Below, piece after piece: positions 48,619-58,509 of a stretch of 64,000 nt of DNA. Source of the stretch: Firmicutes bacterium UBA5559. GTDB lineage: Bacteria > Bacillota > Clostridia > Peptostreptococcales > Anaerovoracaceae. The DNA lies in NCBI GenBank assembly GCA_002425705.1, contig DIMT01000010.1, forward strand, positions 27,023 to 91,022, written 5' to 3'. Position 1 is the first letter of the stretch. Each line of letters starts with the position of its first letter. The position numbers and the translations under genes are program-made. The notes beneath the pieces were generated by a model that saw only the letters and a list, made by a program, of their open reading frames with translations, was not told where the DNA came from and ran no database searches.

Positions 48619-50028
48619 ATGAGTGAAGTATTAGGTAAAATTAATGATTTGGTGTGGGGAGTACCCCTGCTGGTCCTGGTAATGGGGGTTGGCATCCTGC
48701 TGACTACACGACTTGGCGTGCTTCAGTTCCGTCATCTGGGGAAAGCATTAAAGTACATGGTCAAGAATGAAGAATCCGGCATCGGGGAAGTGACCAGCTT
48801 TGGGGCCCTTTGCACCGCCATGGCAGCAACCATCGGAACAGGGAATATCGTAGGGGTGGCGACCGCTATTGTGGCCGGCGGACCGGGAGCCCTATTCTGG
48901 ATGATCGTGGCAGCCTGCTTCGGTATGGCTACCAAATATGCAGAAGGTCTATTGGCCGTTAAATATCGGGTTATCGACGAATCCGGCCACGCCTTAGGCG
49001 GACCTTTCTATTATATTGAACGAGGCATGGGTTCCAACTGGAAGTGGCTGGCTAAGCTTTTCGCTCTCTTCGGTGCAGGAGCCGGTCTTTTGGGAATCGG
49101 CACCATCGTTCAGGTAAACGGCATTGCCTCTGCTGCAAAGAATTTCTTTGATCCTGAAAGCTTGAATATGGTCACCATTCTTGGCATGGAGTATTCCTGG
49201 GCCACGGTTATCACAGCCCTTGTGGTAGCCCTGCTGTCAGCCCTGGTCATTATCGGGGGAATTTCCAGAATTGCCAGTGTTACCACCATCGTGGTGCCCT
49301 TTATGGCGGTGGCCTATGTGCTGGTCTGCCTGACCATCCTGATTGCCAATCTGGATGCCATCCCGGATGCAATCGCTTCTGTTTTCCGGGGAGCCTTCGG
49401 GATGGATGCGGTGGCGGGAGGGGCCTTGGGGGCTATTCTGATTGCGGTTCAAAAGGGGATTGCCCGGGGCATCTTCTCCAATGAATCGGGCTTGGGAAGT
49501 GCTCCTATCGCAGCGGCGGCGGCAAAGACCAATGAGCCGGTTCGTCAGGGGATGGTTTCCATGACAGGGACGTTCATCGATACCATTATCATTTGTAATC
49601 TGACCGGTTTGACTCTATTGGTGACCGGTGCCTGGAACAAAGGATTAGACGGAGCAGATGCCACCAGTTTCGCTTTTCAGAATGGACTGGGCTGGAATCC
49701 ACAAATTGGTTCGTTTCTGCTGATGGTCAGCCTGGCATTCTTTGCCTTTACGACCATCATTGGCTGGGATTATTATAGTGAACGATGCATCGAGTATCTG
49801 ACCAATGGAAGCCGGACGGCAGTAAAAACCTATCGATGGCTGTATATTGCAGCGGTATTGGCCGGCCCCTTCATCAGCCTCAGTGCCGTCTGGACCATCG
49901 CTGATATCATGAACGGCCTGATGGCCTTTCCCAACCTGTTAGCTCTGATCGTACTTAACGGAGTAGTCGTGGCGGAAACGAAAAGCTACTTCAGCCGGCT
50001 GGAACAGGGCCGGATAAAAGAGTTTTAA
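48619..50028 (+). CDS. Alanine/glycine:cation symporter (AGCS family)
   Basis: 469 residues with about ten membrane segments. Family motifs: GTGNIVGVATAIVAGGPGALFWM, split here as GTGNIVG and GGPGALFWM, then KYAEGLLAVKYR, NESGLGSAPIAAAAAKT and GWDYYSERC. It imports alanine or glycine with sodium. The ATG at 48619 follows GGAGGAGAG; the frame stays open further upstream but that stretch is the riboswitch. Glycine control of an AGCS gene is common in Bacillota. Confidence 0.95.
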   Translation: MSEVLGKINDLVWGVPLLVLVMGVGILLTTRLGVLQFRHLGKALKYMVKNEESGIGEVTSFGALCTAMAATIGTGNIVGVATAIVAGGPGALFWMIVAACFGMATKYAEGLLAVKYRVIDESGHALGGPFYYIERGMGSNWKWLAKLFALFGAGAGLLGIGTIVQVNGIASAAKNFFDPESLNMVTILGMEYSWATVITALVVALLSALVIIGGISRIASVTTIVVPFMAVAYVLVCLTILIANLDAIPDAIASVFRGAFGMDAVAGGALGAILIAVQKGIARGIFSNESGLGSAPIAAAAAKTNEPVRQGMVSMTGTFIDTIIICNLTGLTLLVTGAWNKGLDGADATSFAFQNGLGWNPQIGSFLLMVSLAFFAFTTIIGWDYYSERCIEYLTNGSRTAVKTYRWLYIAAVLAGPFISLSAVWTIADIMNGLMAFPNLLALIVLNGVVVAETKSYFSRLEQGRIKEF

Positions 50029-50100
50029 CCGCCCGAAGACTATGCAAATCCTCTTTTTTGGTGTAATATATAAAGATAAGCAAAGAGGAGGAGGTACCTT

Positions 50101-50568
50101 ATGAAGTGTCCATATTGTGATAACCCGGATACCAAAGTCATTGATTCCCGGCCAACCGATGAAGGTCAGGCGATTCGGCGGAGGAGAGAGTGCGAAAACT
50201 GCAGCAAACGGTTCACTACCTATGAAAAGGTAGAGGAAATTGCCTTGATGGTAATCAAGAAAGATGGCAGCAGGGAAGCCTTTGACCGGTATAAGGTCAT
50301 GAACGGCATCATCCGGGCCTGCGAGAAGCGGCCGGTTCCCATCGCTGAAATTGAGCGGATCGTCAACGAAATCGAACGGGGCCTCAACAACCTCATGGAA
50401 AAAGAAGTGGAAAGCAAATTTATCGGAGAGCTGATCATGGATCAGCTGAAGTCTTTGGATGAAGTGGCATATGTGCGGTTTGCCTCCGTTTATCGGCAGT
50501 TTACCGACGCGAATACTTTTATAGCAGAGATTGAGAAATTTCTGAAGCACGAAAAAGAGGGGAACTAA
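50101..50568 (+). CDS. nrdR: Transcriptional repressor NrdR
   Basis: 155 residues. Zinc ribbon with C3-P-Y-C6 and C31-E-N-C34, then an ATP-cone (about 49-139; VIKKDGSREAFDRYKV). It senses ATP/dATP and represses ribonucleotide reductase genes. GGAGGAGG precedes the ATG. cmk begins at the base after its stop. Confidence 0.97.
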   Translation: MKCPYCDNPDTKVIDSRPTDEGQAIRRRRECENCSKRFTTYEKVEEIALMVIKKDGSREAFDRYKVMNGIIRACEKRPVPIAEIERIVNEIERGLNNLMEKEVESKFIGELIMDQLKSLDEVAYVRFASVYRQFTDANTFIAEIEKFLKHEKEGN

Positions 50569-51255
50569 GTGTCAGAAAGGGATGATCAGATGGAACAGGA
50601 AAAGAACCGAATCCGGGTGGCAATAGACGGACCCAGCGGCGCGGGTAAAAGCACCATTGCCCGGGCAGTGGCCAAGCGGATGGAAATGGATTATATCGAT
50701 ACCGGCGCCATGTATAGGGCAGTAGCCTATAAGATGCTCCAAAACAGCGTGTCCCCTAACGAGCTGCAGCTTATAGAAGAAATGCTGGCTGATACGGATA
50801 TTGACTTTGCCAAGGGCAATATTCTCCTGGATGGAGAAATCATCAACAACAAGATTCGAACGCCGGAGGTTTCGGCATTAGCTTCCGAATGCTCCGCTCT
50901 GGCACCGGTCCGGGAAAAGCTGGTTCGGCTGCAGCGACAGATGGGAGAAAAGAAAAGCATCATCATGGATGGACGGGATATCGGCACCAACGTGCTGACC
51001 GATGCAGAGTATAAATTTTTTCTCAATGCAAAGCCGGAAGAACGAGCAAGGAGAAGGCACCTGGAATTATTGGAAAAAGGTCAGGAGGCTTCTTATCTTC
51101 AGGTTTTGGAAGACATCAAGCAGCGGGATCACAACGACATGACCAGAGCTCTTAATCCTCTTCGAAAGGCCGAGGATGCCTGGGAGATCGATACAACAGG
51201 CATGAATCTGGAGCAGGTAATCTGTACCATCATCAGTCATATCAAAGGAGAATAG
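50569..51255 (+). CDS. cmk: Cytidylate kinase
   Basis: 228 residues. IDGPSGAGKSTIARAVA is the P-loop, DTGAMYRAVAY the CMP-binding segment and MDGRDIGTNV a conserved family block. It phosphorylates CMP and dCMP. GTG 50569 directly follows the nrdR stop with AGAGGGG upstream; ATG 50590 behind AAAGGG is equally plausible and would remove seven residues. Confidence 0.95.
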   Translation: MSERDDQMEQEKNRIRVAIDGPSGAGKSTIARAVAKRMEMDYIDTGAMYRAVAYKMLQNSVSPNELQLIEEMLADTDIDFAKGNILLDGEIINNKIRTPEVSALASECSALAPVREKLVRLQRQMGEKKSIIMDGRDIGTNVLTDAEYKFFLNAKPEERARRRHLELLEKGQEASYLQVLEDIKQRDHNDMTRALNPLRKAEDAWEIDTTGMNLEQVICTIISHIKGE

Positions 51256-51258
51256 AAA

Positions 51259-52527
51259 ATGGCAACAGTCAGGCCTTTCAAGGCAGTGCGACCGGCAGCG
51301 GATCTGGCGGCAAAGGTCGTTTCCCTGCCCTACGACGTTATGAACCGAAAAGAAGCAGCGGCGATGGCTGAAGGAAATCCCTTCAGCTTTCTCCACATTT
51401 GCCGGTCAGAGATCGATCTTCCGGAACTGGAAGACCCCTATGACCGCCGTGTTTATGAAAAGGCCCGGGAAAATATCCATCGCTTTCTGGCGGAAGGTAC
51501 TTTTCTCCAGGAGGAGGAACCGGTATTTTACCTTTACCGTCAGGAAATGGAAGGACGGGGGCAGACCGGTATCGTAGGCTGTGTTTCCGTGGATGAGTAC
51601 AACGCCGACGTAATTAAGAAGCATGAATATACAAGAGTAGAAAAGGAAATCGACCGGATCAACCACTTTGATGTCTGTGACGCCAATACGGAACCGGTAT
51701 TTCTGACTTACCGAAACAAACCGGAACTGACGGCCCTGATGGAAAATGTCATGAAAAGAGAGCCGGCCCTCTTTGATTTTATATCCGGTGACGGAATCCG
51801 GCATCAGCTCTGGAAGATCGACCAGGATGATGAGATTCAGGAAATCAGAAATACCTTTGATGCCATCCCCTTTCTCTATATTGCCGATGGCCACCACCGA
51901 AGCGCTTCTGCCTGCAAGGTGGGCATGAAGCGGAGGGAAGAAAATCCTGCTTGGACAGGGGAAGAAGAGTTCAACTTTTTCATGGCGGTAATCTTTCCTG
52001 ATGACCAGCTTCGGGTATTTGACTATAACCGGGTGCTGAAGGATTTAAACGGTCATTCAACGGCTGAATTCCTCAGCCTGCTTGAAAAGGCAGGGTTCCG
52101 GGTGGAGCAGCTTGGCAAGGAGCCGGAATACCCGGAAAGAAAGCACGTATTTACCATGTTTCTGGAAGGGATTTGGTATCGGCTGACGCTGGCAGAGGAG
52201 CGGGTGCCGGATGATATCATCGGCTCTCTGGATGTATCCCTGCTTCAGAACCTGGTACTGGAACCGATCTTCGGCATTCACGATCCCAGAACGGATAAGC
52301 GCATTGACTTTATCGGTGGAATCCGAGGGCTGAAAGAATTGGAACATCGGGCTTCTACCGATATGAAGGTGGCCTTTGCCGTTTATCCGGTGGAGATTTC
52401 CGATCTGTTCCGAGTCTCGGATGCTGATCAGGTAATGCCTCCCAAGTCCACCTGGTTCGAACCGAAGCTGGGAAGTGGTTTGTTTCTGCACCTTCTGTCG
52501 GATAATTCTGAAATAGAATTGAAATAG
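51259..52527 (+). CDS. DUF1015 family protein
   Basis: 422 residues of the DUF1015 (COG4198) family. Conserved blocks: VSLPYDVMNRKEA, KKHEYTRVEKEIDRINHF, LYIADGHHRSASAC and PKSTWFEPKLGSGL. Related genes in Clostridia often accompany serine-biosynthesis genes, but here it follows cmk by 3 bases and precedes radC, so the context gives no direct role. The ADGHHR motif suggests a catalytic or metal site. Function unknown. Confidence 0.85.
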   Translation: MATVRPFKAVRPAADLAAKVVSLPYDVMNRKEAAAMAEGNPFSFLHICRSEIDLPELEDPYDRRVYEKARENIHRFLAEGTFLQEEEPVFYLYRQEMEGRGQTGIVGCVSVDEYNADVIKKHEYTRVEKEIDRINHFDVCDANTEPVFLTYRNKPELTALMENVMKREPALFDFISGDGIRHQLWKIDQDDEIQEIRNTFDAIPFLYIADGHHRSASACKVGMKRREENPAWTGEEEFNFFMAVIFPDDQLRVFDYNRVLKDLNGHSTAEFLSLLEKAGFRVEQLGKEPEYPERKHVFTMFLEGIWYRLTLAEERVPDDIIGSLDVSLLQNLVLEPIFGIHDPRTDKRIDFIGGIRGLKELEHRASTDMKVAFAVYPVEISDLFRVSDADQVMPPKSTWFEPKLGSGLFLHLLSDNSEIELK

Positions 52528-52623
52528 CAAGCAATTAATGATATAATTACCCGAGTCAAACCGGGGATCCATAGGTGGGCGGAAAAACTGGTCCGTAATC
52601 GCTTAAATTGCAAGGAGGAACCT

Positions 52624-53307
52624 ATGATTATCCGAGAATTACCCACAGAAGAAAGACCGAGGGAAAAGTTAATTTCCCTGGGTTCTTCGGTTGTTTCCAA
52701 TGCAGAACTCCTGGCCATCCTCATCGGAACCGGAACAAAAGACCGGTCTGCCCTGGATCTGGCATCGGCCCTTTTAGCAGCCGAGGAGGACGGCCTTGGC
52801 AATCTGGCCGGCTCCACTCCGGAAGAAATATGCCGGGTTTCCGGCATGGGCATTGCCAAAGCATGCCGGATCATTGCCGCCTTTGAGCTGGGAAGAAGGC
52901 TGGCCACCCGGCCCTTGCCCGGCAAAGTTTTAATCACCAGCCCGGAGTCTATTGCGGATCTTTTTATGGAAGAAATGCGCTACTACCGGAAGGAGTTTTT
53001 CAAGGTGCTGTTGCTGAACAGCAAAGGAGAGATCATCAGCATCGAAAAGAGTTCCATCGGGGATCTTTCCTCCACCATCGTCCACCCCAGAGAAATATTT
53101 TCGGGAGCGATCAGGAGGAGCGCAGCTGCAGTTGTTTTTGTTCACAATCATCCCAGCGGCAACCCGGAGCCCAGCGGCGAGGATCAGGAAGTGACCCTTC
53201 GGCTGATTGAAGCGGGGAAAATACTGGGAATCCGGGTACTGGATCATATTATTATCGGAGATGGGATTTATGTCAGCTTCCGGCAGCGGAATCTGATGCC
53301 CGGATAA
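52624..53307 (+). CDS. radC: RadC/YsxA JAMM-domain protein
   Basis: 227 residues. An N-terminal helix-hairpin-helix part (VVSNAELLAILIGTGT, VSGMGIAKACRI) is followed by a JAB1/MPN metalloprotease-like domain with HNHPSGNPEPSGED. Despite the name, a repair role is disputed; the true function is not known. It lies 28 bases before mreB, a common neighbourhood in Bacillota. GGAGG precedes the ATG. Confidence 0.95.
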   Translation: MIIRELPTEERPREKLISLGSSVVSNAELLAILIGTGTKDRSALDLASALLAAEEDGLGNLAGSTPEEICRVSGMGIAKACRIIAAFELGRRLATRPLPGKVLITSPESIADLFMEEMRYYRKEFFKVLLLNSKGEIISIEKSSIGDLSSTIVHPREIFSGAIRRSAAAVVFVHNHPSGNPEPSGEDQEVTLRLIEAGKILGIRVLDHIIIGDGIYVSFRQRNLMPG

Positions 53308-53335
53308 ATATTATTAGTGGGTTACGGAGGTAAAA

Positions 53336-54385
53336 ATGGGGTTTTTCAATTTTTTCAAACGAGACATGGGTATCGACCTGGGAACAGCCAATACTCTGAT
53401 TTATATTGCGGATAAGGGTATCGTCCTGAACCAGCCATCGGTAATCGCCTATGAGACCCGATCCAAAAAAATCATTGCCGTCGGGGAACCGGCCAAAGCT
53501 ATGATCGGCCGAGCTCCTGAATCCGTAACCGTTGTTCGTCCTCTTCAGGATGGCGTCATTTCCGATTTTGACATGACGGCAGCAATGCTCAGTGCCTTCA
53601 TCGGAAAGGCTCTGGGAGATGGCAGCGGAACCAACCGTCTTCGGGTTGTGGTGGGTGTTCCCAGCGGTGTTACGGAAGTGGAAAAACGAGCCGTTGAGGA
53701 AGTGGTCCGCCAACTAGGGGCAAAGGAAGTCTATATCCTGGAAGAGCCCATGGCAGCAGCCATCGGAGCCGGCCTTTCCGTTGACGATGCAGTGGGTTGT
53801 ATGATCTGCGATGTTGGAGGCGGCACTACGGACATCGCCGTCATCGCCCTGGGAGGAAACGTGACCAGCACCTCCATCCGCTATGCAGGGGATAAAATGA
53901 ATGATGCGGTGATTCAGTACATTCGCAAGAACAAGGGATTGATTATCGGTGAAAAGACAGCAGAACAGCTGAAAATAAACATTGGCTGTGCTTTGATGGA
54001 TCTGGATGAGGATGGAAACGAAGTGATTCATCGGATGACTGCCAGCGGCAGGGATGTGCTGACTGGTCTGCCAACTTCCGTGGAAGTAACCAGCAAGGAT
54101 ATGCTCATCGCCCTGGAAGAGTCGGTAGAAATCATCATTGAAGGCCTGAAGATGACACTGGAAAAGACTCCGCCGGAAATTGCAGCCGACATCGTTAATT
54201 CCGGTCTGGTATTAACAGGTGGCGGCGGCTTGCTGAAAAATCTGGATCGTATGATTGAAATCAAGACCGGCATGAAAGTGACCGTTGCGGAAAATGCCTT
54301 TGAGGCAGTGGCTTACGGAGCCGGAAAGAGCCTTTCCAATGTGGAAAAGCTGAAGAGATATTCAACCAATTCCCTGCGGAGATAG
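53336..54385 (+). CDS. mreB: Rod shape-determining protein MreB
   Basis: 349 residues of the actin-like family. GIDLGTANTLIY, ILEEPMAAAIGAGL and CDVGGGTTDIAV are the nucleotide-binding motifs. The N-terminal MGFFNFFKRD may help membrane binding. It organises wall synthesis with MreC, MreD, PBP2 and RodA, all nearby, pointing to a rod-shaped cell. Confidence 0.98.
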   Translation: MGFFNFFKRDMGIDLGTANTLIYIADKGIVLNQPSVIAYETRSKKIIAVGEPAKAMIGRAPESVTVVRPLQDGVISDFDMTAAMLSAFIGKALGDGSGTNRLRVVVGVPSGVTEVEKRAVEEVVRQLGAKEVYILEEPMAAAIGAGLSVDDAVGCMICDVGGGTTDIAVIALGGNVTSTSIRYAGDKMNDAVIQYIRKNKGLIIGEKTAEQLKINIGCALMDLDEDGNEVIHRMTASGRDVLTGLPTSVEVTSKDMLIALEESVEIIIEGLKMTLEKTPPEIAADIVNSGLVLTGGGGLLKNLDRMIEIKTGMKVTVAENAFEAVAYGAGKSLSNVEKLKRYSTNSLRR

Positions 54386-54394
54386 GATGATTTC

Positions 54395-55213
54395 ATGAAG
54401 TGGCTCAAGAAATATAAAAAAATTCTCCTGCCGGTGCTGATGATTTTGGCTCTGCTGACAGCAGTGCTGATTTCCGTACAGAGCATTCCGGGGGGATCCG
54501 GTCTGGATGGACTGCTGAAAACCGGCACTTCTGCTGTGCAGGGTCCATTGACAAAGGGAGAGAACGGTATCCGAGGCTTCTTCGGAAGCCTTTTCCGATT
54601 TCAGGATATCGCCCGGGAAAATGAAACGTTGAAAGATGAAATTGCTGAATTGAAAAGGGAAAACACCCAGAATGCCTTGAACGCACAGGAATTGGAAGAG
54701 CTTCGAAAACTTGCAGCGGCATTGGATTATACGGCAGGAGCTTCGGAAAGAAAGACAATTGCGGCGGATGTGATTTCCATGGACGGGTCCAACTGGTTCA
54801 ATCTGTTCACCATCAACCGGGGTATAGAGAGCGGGGTATACCCGGATGCCATCGTGGTTACCGGTGACGGGCTCACCGGCCGTGTTCTGGAAACTGGTCA
54901 GGGTTGGTCCAAGGTAATTGGCATTATTGACGAATCCAACAAGGTAAGCTTCAAGGTCCTTCGAGATCCAGCGCTTCTGGGAGTTCTCCACGGAGACGGC
55001 CTGGCCGGTCTGACCGGCTATATGCTGGATGGCAAAGCCAGCGTCATTGAAGGGGATCTGCTGGTGACTACCAGCATCGGAATGTATCCGGAAGGGATTG
55101 AAATCGGAACGATCAAAGAGGTCCGGTTTGATAATGATACACAGTTAAAGAAGGTTACCATCGAGCCTGTGGTCAATTTTAAAAATATTCAGAGGGTGGC
55201 GGTGATATTATGA
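54395..55213 (+). CDS. mreC: Rod shape-determining protein MreC
   Basis: 272 residues. One membrane anchor (about 8-30), a coiled coil (about 68-110), then the beta-barrel MreC domain with VISMDGSNWFNLFTINRG and DGLTGRVLETG. It links MreB to PBP2 outside the membrane. The stop overlaps mreD by 4 bases (ATGA). Confidence 0.96.
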   Translation: MKWLKKYKKILLPVLMILALLTAVLISVQSIPGGSGLDGLLKTGTSAVQGPLTKGENGIRGFFGSLFRFQDIARENETLKDEIAELKRENTQNALNAQELEELRKLAAALDYTAGASERKTIAADVISMDGSNWFNLFTINRGIESGVYPDAIVVTGDGLTGRVLETGQGWSKVIGIIDESNKVSFKVLRDPALLGVLHGDGLAGLTGYMLDGKASVIEGDLLVTTSIGMYPEGIEIGTIKEVRFDNDTQLKKVTIEPVVNFKNIQRVAVIL

Positions 55214-55707
55214 AAATAAGGATTGCCGCTCTTCTTTTTATGGGAGCTTTCCTCATACAGGGAAGCCTGCTGAATCTGTTGGCAATAATGGGCGTCACCC
55301 CAAATCTCCTGCTTTGCCTGGTCATTACCCTAACCCTCCTTTATAATTCCGACAGAGCTATTTACCTGGGAGCGGCATTTGGCATTCTTTATGATCTGGT
55401 TTACTCCGATGTGATTGGAGTCGCTTCCATTGGCCTGCTGATGGCAGGGTTTCTTACATGGAAAGCCCGTCAGCTTCTGAACCCGGAAAACATCCTTTCC
55501 ATCTTGATTCTGAGTTCAGCAGGGACCGTGCTCTACAATCTGCTGTATTGGGGAATCGTCAATCTGTTCCGGGACCAGTTCGGACTGTTGGATTTTCTGA
55601 AACTGCAGCCCGGTTATGTGGCCTATAACATGGCAGTGATGATTCTTCTGTATCTCGGGCTGATCAATCGGGCGATCCGCCATAGAAATGACAGGTACTA
55701 CAAATGA
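55210..55707 (+). CDS. mreD: Rod shape-determining protein MreD
   Basis: 165 residues with five hydrophobic segments, matching MreD size and layout (GVTPNLLLCLVITLTLLY, GAAFGILYDLVYSD). It overlaps mreC and the PBP2 gene by 4 bases on each side, so all three are translationally coupled. Confidence 0.93.
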   Translation: MKIRIAALLFMGAFLIQGSLLNLLAIMGVTPNLLLCLVITLTLLYNSDRAIYLGAAFGILYDLVYSDVIGVASIGLLMAGFLTWKARQLLNPENILSILILSSAGTVLYNLLYWGIVNLFRDQFGLLDFLKLQPGYVAYNMAVMILLYLGLINRAIRHRNDRYYK

Positions 55708-58460
55708 TCCGAATCCTGAAATCCAGAAACATGCAGATTACACTGACAATTTTTTTCCTTATGGCGGTTCTGGCCATAAGGCTTTTTGACCTGACAGTCC
55801 TGGAGCATGAGCGCTGGAGTACAGCCGCTTCCGGAATCAGCGTTAAAAATGTATATACACCGGCGCCTCGGGGTGAGATTTACGACAAGTACGGCAATCT
55901 TCTGGCTGGTAATATGCAGACCTTTGCCCTTCAGGTTACGCCGGCTGATTTGGAAGACGATGATTCCATCAATTACATGGCTTCGGAAATTGTTTCCATC
56001 CTGAAGAAGAACGGGGACGCTTATTACGACAATTTCCCGGTAATCATACAAAACGGCCAGTTTGTCTATACCTATGACAATACCATTCGGGACTGGCTGG
56101 TCAGCCAGAATCTTCCTCCGACTCTGACGGCGGAGCAGGCCTTCCAGGAAATCCGCAACCGATACGACATCAGTGAAGGGCTGGACCGATATGCCGCACA
56201 AAAGGAAATGCAGGATTCTTATAAGATTTATCCTCCCATTTCCGTTAAGACCTTTACCTATCTGGAAGATTTGGATAAGAAGACATTCTTGGGCCGTTAC
56301 CGTATCGATATGAAAACCTCAGCAGAAGAAACCTTTCGGGAACTGCGCCGTATCTTCCGGATCAGTGACTCGGTTTCCGATGCGGAAGCCCGGGAAATCA
56401 TGGTTATCCGGAACGAAATCGCGGCCATGGGTTATCGGCAGTATCTGCCGGCTACTATTGCCACCGATGTTTCTGATGCCACCATTATTGAATTTGAAGA
56501 AAAAAGCAGCCTGCTTCCCGGTGCGGAAATCGTTTCGGAAACCAAACGATATTATCCAAACGGCAATACAGCATCTCATATTCTTGGATATCTGGGAAAG
56601 ATTTCTGAACGCCAGAAGGAGCAATATGTGGGAGAACTGGGCTACAGCGCCAACGATCTGATCGGCCAGGACGGAATCGAAAGGACTTTTGAATCCACCC
56701 TGCGGGGTCAGGACGGGGTCCGAAGCGTTCAGGTGAATGCTCTGGGAGAATTGGTGGATGAAATTGACAATACGGAGCCCAAAAAAGGTCAGGATCTGTA
56801 TCTGACCATTGACCTGGAGCTGCAGAAGACGGCCGAGTCCGCCCTGAAACAGACCCTGGAAAAAGCCCAGGTTGCCGGTACTTTTACCGGAGAATACGCC
56901 AATTATAAGTTTTCTCAGCGGTATCCCAATGCCAATGTAGGTGCTGTGGTAGCCCTGGAGGTGGAGACGGGAGAGGTGCTGGCCATGGCCAGTTATCCGG
57001 ATTATGATCCCAATCTGTTTTCTTCCGGCATCACGGCGGAAGCCTGGGCTTCCCTCCAGAGCAAAAACCCCAGGGATCCCTTGTCACCGGTGCCTTTGTA
57101 CAACGTGGCTGCGAGGACCGCAGTTCAGCCAGGTTCCACCTATAAAATGGTAACGGCCACTGCAGCCCTGGAGTCGGGGCTGGATCCATCCCGGCGTCTC
57201 TATGACGGGGGTTATGTTCAGGTGGGAAACCGAAAATACGCCTGCCTGATCTGGCACACCCATGGAGGATCCCATGGAAGTGTAGATCTGGCAAAAGCCA
57301 TTGAAGTTTCCTGCAATTATTACTTTTTTGATATCGCAACCGGCCGGGATTTTTACCGGGGCGTTTCTTTGGGGTATGACAAGGATATCTCCATCGATAT
57401 CATTTCGTCCTACGCCAAACAGTACGGACTTGGCCTGCCCACCGGCATCGAAATCAGTGAAACTATCACCGAGGCCCCCAGTGCAGCCAGGAAGATGGCA
57501 ACCATGAAATCCCTGCTGAAAAATGTACTCATCGGACGGGCAGAACGGTATTTCAAACAGGAAATCATTGATGACAAAAGCCAGCTGAACACCAACATCA
57601 TGGAAATTGTCAGCTGGACAGAGGAGAATCCCTCCAGAAATGAGCTGCTAAAGCGAATGGCCAAAGTAGGGATCCGGGATGATATGATCGAAACCGTTGC
57701 CGATCTTTGTAAGTATACCTATTATAATCAAGCCCAGTGGACTTTGGGAGATGAACTGAATATTTCCATCGGCCAAGGGGAAAATGCTTATACCCCCCTT
57801 CAGATGGCCAATTACGTAGCGACCATCGGCAACGAAGGTGTCCGGAACAAGGTAACTCTGATCAAAGCGATTGAGGGTCAGGGAGAAGTTCAACGGGAAG
57901 CCGGCACTAAAATCGACATCAGCACCACCGATCATCTGGATTCCATCATCCAGGGTATGAAGCAGGTCATTACCGGTCCCTCCGGAAGCTTGCGGGGGCC
58001 CTTCGCCGGATTCCCGGTTCCGGTGGCTGCGAAGACGGGAACCGCAGAGCGTGGCGGAAAGATTAACCCCCCCGATGAAGTGGAATATATCCGGACCAAC
58101 ATCGGCCGGATCAGTCCCGGAATGGAGATGGCAGCTATCGAACAGGAAATGGCCCGGCTGATTCGTGAGTATCCGGATACTTTTGTGACCCGGGATTCTG
58201 CAGTACGTCAGGCAGTAATTAACCTGAGCGGAGGATCAGTGACCCCGGAAAAACTGGATGCTTATAAGAGCAATTATGATAACTTTGCCTGGATAGTAGC
58301 ATTGGCCCCGGCAGATGACCCGAAAATCGCCGTGGCTGTCCTGTTGGTTCAGGGAGGAACCTCGACCATTGCAGGGCCCATGACCAGGGAAATCATCGGA
58401 AAATATCTTCAGGTAAATAAGCAGGTGGATGCATATCCCCTGAACGTGACGATACAGTAA
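55704..58460 (+). CDS. mrdA: Penicillin-binding protein 2 (elongation transpeptidase)
   Basis: 918 residues, long for PBP2 (usually 600-750). One N-terminal membrane anchor, a pedestal domain (about 45-370) and the transpeptidase with Ser478-xx-Lys481 in PGSTYKM, Ser536-C-Asn538, and Lys777-Thr-Gly. The extra length comes mainly from inserts between the SxN and KTG motifs (about 585-660) and after KTG (about 785-850). It crosslinks peptidoglycan for elongation with RodA. Overlaps mreD by 4 bases. Confidence 0.94.
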   Translation: MIRILKSRNMQITLTIFFLMAVLAIRLFDLTVLEHERWSTAASGISVKNVYTPAPRGEIYDKYGNLLAGNMQTFALQVTPADLEDDDSINYMASEIVSILKKNGDAYYDNFPVIIQNGQFVYTYDNTIRDWLVSQNLPPTLTAEQAFQEIRNRYDISEGLDRYAAQKEMQDSYKIYPPISVKTFTYLEDLDKKTFLGRYRIDMKTSAEETFRELRRIFRISDSVSDAEAREIMVIRNEIAAMGYRQYLPATIATDVSDATIIEFEEKSSLLPGAEIVSETKRYYPNGNTASHILGYLGKISERQKEQYVGELGYSANDLIGQDGIERTFESTLRGQDGVRSVQVNALGELVDEIDNTEPKKGQDLYLTIDLELQKTAESALKQTLEKAQVAGTFTGEYANYKFSQRYPNANVGAVVALEVETGEVLAMASYPDYDPNLFSSGITAEAWASLQSKNPRDPLSPVPLYNVAARTAVQPGSTYKMVTATAALESGLDPSRRLYDGGYVQVGNRKYACLIWHTHGGSHGSVDLAKAIEVSCNYYFFDIATGRDFYRGVSLGYDKDISIDIISSYAKQYGLGLPTGIEISETITEAPSAARKMATMKSLLKNVLIGRAERYFKQEIIDDKSQLNTNIMEIVSWTEENPSRNELLKRMAKVGIRDDMIETVADLCKYTYYNQAQWTLGDELNISIGQGENAYTPLQMANYVATIGNEGVRNKVTLIKAIEGQGEVQREAGTKIDISTTDHLDSIIQGMKQVITGPSGSLRGPFAGFPVPVAAKTGTAERGGKINPPDEVEYIRTNIGRISPGMEMAAIEQEMARLIREYPDTFVTRDSAVRQAVINLSGGSVTPEKLDAYKSNYDNFAWIVALAPADDPKIAVAVLLVQGGTSTIAGPMTREIIGKYLQVNKQVDAYPLNVTIQ

Positions 58461-58509
58461 TAATGGAGCAGATTTAGATGCGTTAGAACAGAAAGGAACA
58501 AGGAAGAGG

